From the NCBI GenBank assembly GCA_018830415.1, contig JAHJSJ010000112.1:1-5380 (forward strand): a stretch of 5,380 bases of DNA. The letters are read 5' to 3'. The DNA comes from Alphaproteobacteria bacterium. Its GTDB lineage: Bacteria; Pseudomonadota; Alphaproteobacteria; Sphingomonadales; Sphingomonadaceae. Position 1 is the stretch's first letter, and every line of letters starts with the position of its first letter. Made by a program: the position numbers and the translations under genes. Shown piece after piece: positions 1 through 4,613 of this stretch. The notes beneath the pieces are model-generated. The model did no database searches, was not told where the DNA came from, and saw only the letters and a list, made by a program, of their open reading frames with translations.

Positions 1-129
1 TAGCGCTCTGCCATTCCCTGGTTCTTCCGACCCCGTCTCGCCGACTGTTGTGCCATAGCCGTTATTGCAGGCTGCAAGACAGGCCACATAGATTCGTGGC
101 TCGGTGTTAGGATCAAGGATGGTTTACAT
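1..129 (-). pseudogene. ardA: Antirestriction protein ArdA, broken 5' part
   Basis: Read on the minus strand from 129, the frame gives ATG, then TAA, then codons for TILDPNTEPRIYVACLAACNNGY. The block PRIYVACLAA-x-NNG is the N-terminal signature I know from ArdA, a DNA-mimic protein that blocks type I restriction enzymes during conjugative transfer. The start is supported by GGAG (140-137) with a 7-base spacer. The second codon, TAA (126-124), stops translation at once. After NNGY (about residue 25) the frame stays open to the window edge but lacks the HG-x-W continuation expected in ArdA, so a second lesion or frameshift is likely. ArdA usually has tyrosine where this copy has cysteine before NNG. 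It lies downstream of the AbiE operon in the same direction. A sequencing error could explain the stop, but not easily the later divergence. The identification comes from motif recognition only. Confidence 0.62.
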
Positions 130-136
130 TGTTCTG

Positions 137-140
137 CTCC
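137..140 (-). promoter_or_regulatory. Ribosome binding site of the ardA remnant
   Basis: GGAG on the minus strand, 7 bases before the ATG at 129-127. It matters because it fixes the original start: this ATG is in frame with the ArdA-like residues, so the TAA that follows is a nonsense codon inside the gene and not upstream sequence. Confidence 0.55.
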
Positions 141-325
141 ATTGGGCTTGGGTTCCAGGGTCGCGCTCTGAAACCCTGCTTCGTGGCGAACAGCGGAGAG
201 AGGGGGGCAAGGTCTAGTGCCGATGGGTGGTGCGGGCGCAGTGAAGCGAGCCACGGCCACCAAAGCATGGCCTTGCTGGGAGAGAGAGGCAGCGCCTCTT
301 TCTTCCTTGAAAGTTGGGGAAGGCC

Positions 326-341
326 GCGCCGCTAGCGGCGC
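326..341. repeat. Perfect 16-bp palindrome
   Basis: The arms gcgccgct and agcggcgc abut with no spacer and contain an NheI-type GCTAGC centre. No T-run follows on either strand, so a factor-independent terminator is unlikely. It could be a protein-binding dyad or a cruciform/hairpin seed in the ardA leader. Its function is unknown. Confidence 0.6.
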
Positions 342-503
342 TCAATCAGAGGCAGGCGAAGCCGCCCCGTTCTGCGCCAGGGATCGCAACCCGCCTGGAC
401 GGAAACAGCACACTTGAATTGCGCGGGGACGGCACGTGCTGGTTCCGTGGCGAAGCCATAGAACGCCGCTCCGTCAGGGGAGACGCCCACGAAACTCGGC
501 AAC

Positions 504-1328
504 TCAAGTCTCCGGATTGAGACCCTTCCACGGCTCACCCGGCAGAAGCGGACAAAACGTGTTCATGACAAGTTCTCCTGCCTCTTTGGGATTCCAGTCC
601 TGCCCAGAGGCAAGAAGCGGTGGCAGGTCCAAGGTGAAACGGGCGTCCGCCAGCTTGGCGAAGAGATTCTCCTCAAAAAGCGCACGGGTCATCTGATACC
701 CGCCCTCCTGCATGTAGCGGGAAAAGGCGGCGACGATGCGAGCCGGGTTAATGCCGCCTTGGGACAGCGCAACCGCCATGTCGAAAAGATCGCGTCCCTT
801 GCGACGCTGGTAGAGTGCGCGGAGTTTCGTTCCCAGCAACTCGTCAAGATTGTAGGTGGTTATACCGGTTTCACCATTGAACCACCGTGACGCCACCGTG
901 AACGGCTCCTGCTGGAAGCCGTAAACGGCGAAATGCTCACGGGTATTGACCTCAACCTTCAGCCGCAGCGTCACCGGAGTCGGGTCTTCGGACTCAAAGC
1001 GATAGCTGAAGGTAACGCGGCCCTCGGTCTGTTTCCATCGGGGAGCGCCAAGCCACGGATCGAGGACACCGCGCAACGCGCCCATCATGTCGCCTGCGGG
1101 CTCGGCCTTGATCTGCACAAGGTCGATGTCTTCGGAGTAGCGGGCGGCGGGTTTGAGATAGAGTTTGTAAAGTGCTGTGCCGCCCCGGAAGGCCAGCGTG
1201 TCACGCAACAGCGGATGCGAGAAAATATCGACAAGCGCCCGGCTGATGACCAAATCCTGCTCGACCTGAAAATCCTGCACCCAGGGTGCAGTTGCCCGCC
1301 ACTCGGTGATGTAATCGCGGGGAATCAT
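504..1328 (-). CDS. abiEii: AbiEii nucleotidyltransferase toxin of an AbiE system
   Basis: A 274-residue protein of the AbiEii / DUF1814 nucleotidyltransferase family, close to the usual family length. Its signature residues are all present: GGTAL at 49-53 followed by SEDIDL at 65-70 (metal-binding aspartates D67 and D69), LKVEVN at 123-128, an E163...K168 helix, and R176..R179-D180..D183 in the QRRKGRDLFD segment. Family members use GTP or other nucleotides to block growth; related enzymes modify tRNA ends. In AbiE phage defence the toxin causes bacteriostatic shutdown that AbiEi counters. The start ATG (1328-1326) overlaps the abiEi stop as ATGA and has only a weak ribosome site, so translation is probably coupled to abiEi. 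No active-site loss is visible, so it should be functional. The exact nucleotide or RNA target cannot be read from the sequence. Confidence 0.93.
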   Translation of the reverse strand: MIPRDYITEWRATAPWVQDFQVEQDLVISRALVDIFSHPLLRDTLAFRGGTALYKLYLKPAARYSEDIDLVQIKAEPAGDMMGALRGVLDPWLGAPRWKQTEGRVTFSYRFESEDPTPVTLRLKVEVNTREHFAVYGFQQEPFTVASRWFNGETGITTYNLDELLGTKLRALYQRRKGRDLFDMAVALSQGGINPARIVAAFSRYMQEGGYQMTRALFEENLFAKLADARFTLDLPPLLASGQDWNPKEAGELVMNTFCPLLPGEPWKGLNPET

Positions 1329-2125
1329 GTGTCGGTCTCAATGTCGGCATTGATAAAGAGCTTCCATTCCCGGCTGCGCGTTGCACCATCGCGCGAAACG
1401 GAAGGTTGCAGGGAGACGACATCGCGCGCGCGCGCGCTCACGAAGTCTTTTAGATGTTGCGCCCGTGGCGCTTCGTCGATCAACTCGAGCAGATAGCCAA
1501 GCCGCTGCACCCAAGGCAAGGGAACGCTCGGAGCAAGTGCTGCCAATTCCTGCGGTTCAAGCCTTTCGGCCAGGTCGATCAGCACCGTGGCGATGGCATC
1601 CAGCCCGCCCACCTGCGTTTCGTAGCCCACTAGATCAAAGGCTGTTGCGACTGGCGTGGAGACCGCAAGGAAGCCGCGCGGCGTATTGATGTTCTGCGTC
1701 GGCACCTCGGAAAGGCGTTTGCGAACATGAAAGGCTATGCGCACAAGGCCACATTCGATGGGTCTGCGCGCTTTCTCCACCATCACCTGAAACTCCTGCG
1801 GTCGGTGGTGGGCGGCACCGTGATACTGCGCGGCAGTGAGCAGCCCCGCGTAGTAAGGCGCTTTGGCATGAGCCATGAGCGCCGGAATGAACTGGTCGGC
1901 GGGCAGGCAGCCGAGCGAACGGTATTCTGGGGGCACGATGACATAGACGCCCCTGCCGGGGCTTGCGATCTCCCCCTTGCGGCGAAGGCGATTAAGGGCC
2001 AGCTTGACTGCATCGGCGGATGCGCCAAGTGCCGTTGCCGCTTCGACCGACGAAAAGAGGTATCGTCCGGCCTGCATGAGGCCAGCGATATAGTCGCGAA
2101 TCTGGATACGAGAATCCGATTTCAT
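1325..2125 (-). CDS. abiEi: AbiEi antitoxin and self-repressor of the AbiE system
   Basis: A 266-residue protein with the AbiEi layout. A winged helix-turn-helix lies at about residues 7-64 (helix rich in SVEAATALGASADAV, then LNRLRRKGEI and a wing GRGVYVI). PPEYR follows at 65-69, then the antitoxin domain with YYAGLLTAAQYHGAAHHRPQ at 91-110 and STPVATAFDLVGYE at 156-169, and a W254-x-L-F-I-N end. Characterised AbiEi proteins bind inverted repeats in their own promoter through the winged helix, and neutralise AbiEii without forming a stable complex (type IV). Here a perfect inverted repeat lies 7-29 bases upstream of the start codon, matching that model. The ATG start directly follows an AAGAGA that is too close to be a good ribosome site, so translation may be weak or leaderless. 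A 15-base CG repeat lies in its 3' part. The gene is first in the operon, overlapping abiEii by 4 bases. Confidence 0.92.
   Translation of the reverse strand: MKSDSRIQIRDYIAGLMQAGRYLFSSVEAATALGASADAVKLALNRLRRKGEIASPGRGVYVIVPPEYRSLGCLPADQFIPALMAHAKAPYYAGLLTAAQYHGAAHHRPQEFQVMVEKARRPIECGLVRIAFHVRKRLSEVPTQNINTPRGFLAVSTPVATAFDLVGYETQVGGLDAIATVLIDLAERLEPQELAALAPSVPLPWVQRLGYLLELIDEAPRAQHLKDFVSARARDVVSLQPSVSRDGATRSREWKLFINADIETDT
1423..1437. repeat. 15-base alternating CG tract inside abiEi
   Basis: Seven CG units plus a C, encoding Ala-Arg-Ala-Arg (residues 231-234) of AbiEi on the minus strand. Alternating CG of this length can adopt left-handed DNA and is prone to 2-base slippage. Slippage would shift the frame near the antitoxin C-terminus and disturb the coupled start of abiEii. 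Confidence 0.8.
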
Positions 2126-2131
2126 TCTCTT

Positions 2132-2154
2132 AAAGTATCTCTAAATGATACTTT
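2132..2154. promoter_or_regulatory. Probable AbiEi operator, 23-bp inverted repeat
   Basis: The arms aaagtatc (2132-2139) and gatacttt (2147-2154) are perfect 8-bp complements separated by 7 bases, giving a 23-bp dyad with half-site centres 15 bp apart. It is AT-rich in a GC-rich neighbourhood and lies between the abiEi start (2125) and a possible -35 element. Known AbiEi repressors bind inverted repeats of this size in the abiE promoter, so negative autoregulation is the natural reading. Only one clear copy was seen, although the studied systems have two. Confidence 0.75.
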
Positions 2155-2160
2155 GCGCAA
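2132..2160 (-). promoter_or_regulatory. Possible abiE promoter overlapping the operator
   Basis: On the minus strand TTGCGC (2160-2155) lies 17 bases from TACTTT (2137-2132). The match to consensus is moderate for -35 and poor for -10. If used, transcription would begin at or almost on the abiEi start codon, giving a leaderless message. The dyad covers the spacer and -10, so a bound repressor would block polymerase. The AT-rich context supports a promoter here even if the exact boxes differ. Confidence 0.35.
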
Positions 2161-2359
2161 TCAAAACCGAAAAATCTCCGATGTATTCGCCGCAAAGCTA
2201 TGCGGCGAATATGGCGGCTATGCCTATGAGAAAGGCGATGATTATGACCTCCTGGCGATGTCCGCCAAGCTAGCAGAGACACCACGCAGCCCGCTGTATA
2301 AGGGTCCGATTTCGCCTGACAGACCATTTCATGACATCGTGACAGCAGGAACAGCCTAA
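2153..2359 (+). other. Open frame of unknown status upstream of abiE
   Basis: Starting from a TTG at 2153 there is a 68-residue frame ending at TAA (2357-2359). It has a balanced, protein-like composition, for example EYGGYAYEKGDDYDLLAMSA, and a proline-rich end. No ribosome site precedes it, the TTG lies inside the abiE operator region, and the same frame runs on antisense through abiEi, so it may be chance. It could also be the tail of a lost gene cut off where the abiE operon was inserted. I do not recognise the product. Confidence 0.18.
2185..2210. repeat. Perfect 10-bp stem hairpin
   Basis: The arms attcgccgca (2185-2194) and tgcggcgaat (2201-2210) enclose a 6-base loop, aagcta. No T-run follows on either strand, so it is a weak terminator candidate. 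It lies about 30 bases beyond the abiE operator and could be a second regulatory dyad, a transcription barrier, or the scar of a former gene junction. Confidence 0.55.
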
Positions 2360-2657
2360 CAGCTCTTGGTCGGCACCTGCCGAAGCTCAATGGCGGACGG
2401 AAAGGGAACTTTCCACCACTCGCTGATCAGAACCTGCAGCCCCGCAACTGGACCAGTTTCAGACAGCTGGTCCCTCCCCACCCTCAAAGGCCAATCCGTT
2501 GGCCGACCCAAATCCTCCTTCAATCAACCCGTAAAGGGTCCGCTACGCTTTGCGTGCGGCCACTGCGTCTACGCCTTCGTGGTGATTGCGGCTTTGCGCC
2601 GTCCGCGCGGGGCCTGTCGAGCGGGGATGGTCCCTGCTCCGAGACAGGAGCTCGAAC
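2360..2657 (+). other. Leader region ahead of the small acidic protein gene
   Basis: No convincing gene is seen. The stretch holds two hairpins: ggaccag (2450-2456) with ctggtcc (2467-2473) around a 10-base loop, and ggccaa (2489-2494) with ttggcc (2499-2504) around a tccg loop. The palindrome ctgatcag lies at 2423-2430. Past 2500 it becomes rich in short G/C blocks up to the ribosome site at 2646. On the minus strand a short frame (about 2525-2360) ending near 2363 looks partly protein-like (for example SEWWKVPFPSAIELRQVPT), but it starts right after a stop and has no good start codon, so it was not called. Confidence 0.4.
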
Positions 2658-2822
2658 ATGTCACTCACCATCGCGCAGCGTCACGCCTGGAGCCTCGCCC
2701 ACACCCTGATGGTCTGCGTTACCCTATTCCACGCCGGAGACGGTTACTCCGCGGTGCCAACCGCCGAATTCGATGGAGACGCCGACAGCGTGATCCATGA
2801 ATATGACCCGTTCAATCCCTGA
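2658..2822 (+). CDS. Small acidic protein of unknown function
   Basis: A 54-residue protein. The start ATG is chosen because AGGAG (2646-2650) precedes it by 7 bases; the upstream in-frame ATG at 2586 has no such site. The N-terminal half is a hydrophobic, helix-like stretch (SLTIAQRHAWSLAHTLMVCV, then TLFHAGDGYSAVP). The C-terminal half is strongly acidic (EFDGDADSVIHEYDPFNP). The hydrophobic part has internal histidines and an arginine, so it is not a clean membrane segment or signal peptide. Small proteins of this kind occur beside maintenance and transfer genes of alphaproteobacterial mobile elements, to my recollection, but I cannot assign a role. It is the first gene of a plus-strand cluster leading to the membrane protein at 2967. 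Confidence 0.68.
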   Translation: MSLTIAQRHAWSLAHTLMVCVTLFHAGDGYSAVPTAEFDGDADSVIHEYDPFNP

Positions 2823-2988
2823 ACGCGCCAAATCGCGCGGCACGCAATGGCTGGATGCCCATCGGGTATTCCAATTGGTGTGCATTTCTGCTAAGGATTC
2901 CATGCACATTGCGCTGCGGTGGCGGTGGAGAGCGCGTCCCTTGCCCTTGGTTCCAAGGAGGGCGCCATGCTGCTCGGCTTTGCCCTGA
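2797..2988 (+). CDS. Possible small basic protein overlapping both neighbours
   Basis: A 63-residue frame (or 61 from the second ATG, 2803) that overlaps the end of the acidic protein gene by 26 bases and the start of the membrane protein gene by 22. There is no ribosome site of its own, so it would depend on coupling to the upstream gene. Residues 3-40 look like an ordinary soluble sequence (TRSIPERAKSRGTQWLDAH, then RVFQLVCISAKDSMHIAL). The rest is an arginine/tryptophan/proline-rich tail read out of frame with the following gene's start. The alternative is that this is mostly untranslated spacer. I do not recognise it. Confidence 0.35.
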   Translation: MNMTRSIPERAKSRGTQWLDAHRVFQLVCISAKDSMHIALRWRWRARPLPLVPRRAPCCSALP

Positions 2989-3371
2989 TAATCCTCCCGG
3001 TATTGCTATGCTGCGCGCTCCTGTTTCGCCTTTCGATCTACGCTCTGCCACTATGCGCGGCCTTTCTCGCTGGTTCGGTCGCCTATAGCGGCGGCAACGG
3101 TATCATCGCTGCTCTTGCCGCCGCAACCCTTGCCGCGATCATCCTGCTCGCCCTTGCTCAACTCGCACTGGCGTTCGCCAAGTCTGATCTGACGCGGGTT
3201 GTGGTCGGCATCGCCTTTGCAGCGCCCGCTGCCGTCGCAGGTTATCTTGGCGTGCACGGCGTAGCGATAGCAATTATGCCACCAAACGTATGGCAGATCA
3301 TCGTCGCGCTGTTTGGCGCTGTGATCGTCGCTGCTGCCTCCTGGACCCAATGGAGCCGCGTCCGCCCCTAG
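2967..3371 (+). CDS. Polytopic membrane protein of unknown function
   Basis: 134 residues, almost entirely hydrophobic. Likely membrane segments are at about 3-20, 24-40, 46-70, 77-100 and 107-125, separated by short loops (a Gly/Ser turn SGGNG at 41-45, charged AKSDLTR at 71-77) and ended by a basic tail WSRVRP. The start is the ATG at 2967 because a strong AAGGAGG (2955-2961) lies 5 bases before it; an in-frame extension to 2919 would include the ribosome site in the coding region. It has no catalytic motif. Its place between the small acidic protein and DUF736 genes suggests a role in element maintenance or transfer, such as a conjugation membrane component or an entry-exclusion-like protein, but that is inference from position only. 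Confidence 0.8.
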   Translation: MLLGFALIILPVLLCCALLFRLSIYALPLCAAFLAGSVAYSGGNGIIAALAAATLAAIILLALAQLALAFAKSDLTRVVVGIAFAAPAAVAGYLGVHGVAIAIMPPNVWQIIVALFGAVIVAAASWTQWSRVRP

Positions 3372-3389
3372 GCTTCGTCCTTTTCCAAA

Positions 3390-3417
3390 GCCTCGCCCAG
3401 CGGCCGCCGGGCGGGGC
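3390..3417 (+). terminator. GC-rich hairpin after the membrane protein gene
   Basis: The arms gcctcgccc (3390-3398) and gggcggggc (3409-3417) pair over 9 positions with one G-U, around a loop containing a NotI-type gcggccgc. It lies 18 bases after the stop codon. No T-run follows, so it is a plausible but non-canonical terminator or mRNA 3'-end stabiliser. It shares a 15-base block with the hairpin at 4357-4384. Confidence 0.5.
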
Positions 3418-3739
3418 CGGAACTATCAGCGCAGCCGTTACGAGGTAAGGGCTCCGGCCGGAGCGGCTGTCATTGCCAGTCACGTCTTGGTTGAACTGGT
3501 CGGTGCGATGACAGAAGGCGAGCGAGGCAAGGATTTCGCAGCTTCTTTGAGCATGGGGTTTGGCGTTCCGAATGCGGACGGCACGGACAAAGCCGAGCAC
3601 TGGTTATTGCCATCGTCCGGGTCGGGAGACGCGAAGACGCACTGCAAGCGCACCGTGTGATGCCCCCTTTTCTCCAAGCTTGGTCGCGGAAGTCCGGATA
3701 GTGCCATGATTTCCCGGCTCAAGTGTGACCCGATCCCAA
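3418..3739. other. Gene-poor interval with a 14-bp palindrome
   Basis: No gene can be supported. The perfect palindrome gctccgg/ccggagc lies at 3451-3464. A plus frame open from before 3361 to a TGA at 3658-3660 contains a 50-residue possibility from the ATG at 3508, but no ribosome site precedes it. Two minus-strand frames overlap the same stretch, also without start signals. Base composition is less extreme than in the flanks, so a decayed gene is possible. Confidence 0.4.
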
Positions 3740-4023
3740 TGCTGCCTCTTCAATGGCTTTGGTTGGCAGGGGATGGCTTCGCCGCTTGATCCCTTGCTGC
3801 AACGGCGTCTGTGCCGACTTTCTTCCCCTGGGCGTTTTCACCCCATGTGGCAGGCCGCATGGGGACCCCGACTCCACCCATTCCTCGCGAAGCAAGAAAG
3901 CCGTCTGGCCGCCGTCCTCCACTGCGTTGCGGCCGTTCCGGTGCAGCGGGCGCAAGCCCCTGCCTTCAACCAGCCATCGAGGCCGCGATGGGCGCGGTTT
4001 CGAACAACTTGAAGGAAATAATC
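3740..4023 (+). promoter_or_regulatory. Long structured leader of the DUF736 gene
   Basis: About 280 bases without a supported gene, ending in the ribosome site AAGGA (4012-4016), 7 bases before the DUF736 ATG. Three hairpins can be drawn. The first is ccccatgtgg (3841-3850) with ccgcatgggg (3855-3864), a 10-bp stem with one G-U and a cagg loop. The second is ggccgc (3907-3912) with gcggcc (3929-3934). The third is ccatcg (3974-3979) with cgatgg (3986-3991), about 20 bases before the ribosome site. The frame open from 3811 runs in phase into DUF736, but the family starts at MANIG, so this is untranslated leader. My impression is that leaders like this recur before DUF736 genes in mobile elements; that is recollection, not a search. 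Confidence 0.45.
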
Positions 4024-4344
4024 ATGGCTAACATCGGAACTTTCACCAAGACCGGCAACGAGTACAAGGGCGAGATCGTCACCATGTCGGTGCAGCAGAA
4101 GAACGTCCGCATCGTCCCCGAAGACAGCGACAACGAGAACGCACCGTCGCACCGGGTCTTCGTCGGCCGCGCGGAAATCGGTGCCGCCTGGACCAAGACT
4201 TCGAGTGAAGGCCGCAACTATCTCTCGGTCAAGCTCGACGACCCAAGCTTCACTGTCCCGATCTTCGCCAATCTGTTCGATGATGAAGACGGCAAGAGCT
4301 ACAACCTGATCTGGTCGCGCGCGCGCCGTACCAACAGCGACTGA
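4024..4344 (+). CDS. DUF736 family protein
   Basis: 106 residues, matching the usual size and full pattern of DUF736: MANIGTFTKTGNEYKGEI at the start, V-R-I-V-P at 28-32, SHRVFVGRAEIGAAWTK at 42-58, then GRNYLSVKLDDPSFTVPI at 63-80, and YNLIWSR near the end. The family is mostly beta strand and soluble. Its biochemical function has not been established, but members are very common on alphaproteobacterial plasmids and integrative conjugative elements, often near repA/parA and transfer genes. The start has a good ribosome site (AAGGA, 7-base spacing) and the ATG begins exactly at the family N-terminus. It appears to be transcribed alone, with a long structured leader before it and a strong hairpin 13 bases after its stop. 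Codon use is G/C-ending and looks well adapted compared with the gene-poor surroundings. Confidence 0.93.
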   Translation: MANIGTFTKTGNEYKGEIVTMSVQQKNVRIVPEDSDNENAPSHRVFVGRAEIGAAWTKTSSEGRNYLSVKLDDPSFTVPIFANLFDDEDGKSYNLIWSRARRTNSD

Positions 4345-4356
4345 CCTGCCAGACAG

Positions 4357-4384
4357 GCCCCGCCCGGCAGCCGCCGGGCGGGGC
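4357..4384. terminator. Strong hairpin after the DUF736 gene
   Basis: A perfect 12-bp stem, gccccgcccggc (4357-4368) with gccgggcggggc (4373-4384), around the loop agcc, 13 bases after the DUF736 stop. Only a weak T-run (ttt at 4394-4396) lies downstream. It stands between the converging DUF736 gene and the minus-strand XRE remnant, so it may block transcription in both directions. It shares gccgccgggcggggc with 3403-3417. Confidence 0.65.
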
Positions 4385-4394
4385 TTCGGCATGT

Positions 4395-4525
4395 TTACAC
4401 TCCGCTCCCGCAGAGCGAGCCTGCAAGCAAGTCCGCCGTTTTATCAGCAACGCCTGCGCGGCCTCGCGGTTCGAGAGCAGCGTGGTGTTCTGCTCGCCGC
4501 GTTCAATCAGACTGATGTCAGACGG
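4395..4525 (-). pseudogene. Remnant of an XRE-family HTH regulator
   Basis: The minus strand from about 4525 reads PSDISLIERGEQNTTLLSN, which matches the second half of an XRE/Cro-type HTH (the recognition-helix end D-I-S-x-I-E-R-G-x-x-N). It continues as REAAQAL in the same frame. The family-like ending (ADKTADLLAGSL, then a stop at 4397-4395) is found only after shifting by one base near 4450, so a frameshift is inferred. An in-frame stop lies just upstream of the start of similarity, and the first half of the HTH is missing or unrecognisable. Such regulators often control transfer or excision on mobile elements. Here it would no longer work. The call rests on a short motif. Confidence 0.42.
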
Positions 4526-4613
4526 GCCTAACTACGTCTTGCAGCGGCACTGCACTGGCAAAAGCTGTCGTCAGGAATGCGCACCCGGTCTGGGCCAGTA
4601 GCATTGCCATCAT
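4518..4613 (-). other. Short ORF resembling a signal peptide
   Basis: 31 codons on the minus strand, beginning with two ATGs (4613-4608) that overlap the TGA ending the frame before it (4612-4610), preceded by GGCGGG. The product is a hydrophobic stretch (MMAMLLAQTGCAFLTTAFAS) followed by A-VPLQDVV, resembling a Sec signal with an A-S-A cleavage site. No mature protein follows, as the frame ends at 4518 where the XRE-like reading begins in another frame. It may be a truncated secreted-protein gene or chance. Confidence 0.2.

Larger units (their letters stand above)
130..503 (-). other. Gene-poor stretch, probable leader of the ardA remnant
   Basis: No convincing gene is seen between the abiEii stop and the ardA ribosome site. 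Frames on both strands are short, lack ribosome sites and have arginine/proline-rich compositions typical of noncoding GC-rich DNA. One minus frame (about 492-332) is fairly protein-like but has no plausible start and was not called. Structure includes the 16-bp palindrome at 326-341 and a hairpin with 6-bp arms, cagggt (156-161) and accctg (173-178), shortly before the ardA start. The orientation suggests a long 5' leader for ardA that now also receives read-through from abiEii, since no clear terminator follows abiEii. Confidence 0.45.

Noticed and set aside
332..538. Minus-strand 68-residue frame overlapping the abiEii end
   Set aside because: It has no ribosome site, starts from an alternative codon inside abiEii, and the surrounding sequence reads better as ardA leader. 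The moderate protein-like stretch was noted but is not enough.
933..1496. Plus-strand 187-codon frame across abiEii and abiEi
   Set aside because: It lies opposite two well-supported genes and its length reflects their GC-rich codon pattern.
1727..2359. Plus-strand 210-codon frame starting inside abiEi
   Set aside because: The first two thirds are antisense to abiEi. Only the last 68 codons lie outside it and are listed separately at low confidence.
2450..2504. Possible attachment site or origin iterons from the paired repeats
   Set aside because: The repeats are two unrelated short inverted pairs, not tandem direct repeats, and no integrase or tRNA end is nearby.
3480..3722. Minus-strand 80-codon frame in the gene-poor interval
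   Set aside because: It has an alternative start without a ribosome site and no recognisable motif, and competing frames of equal quality exist on the other strand.
3811..4344. N-terminal extension of the DUF736 protein to 177 residues
   Set aside because: The family begins at MANIG, the ribosome site sits 7 bases before the 4024 ATG, and the extension is proline/arginine-rich like untranslated GC-rich DNA.
3838..4392. Minus-strand 184-codon frame opposite DUF736
   Set aside because: It mirrors the codon pattern of DUF736 and has no start signal.
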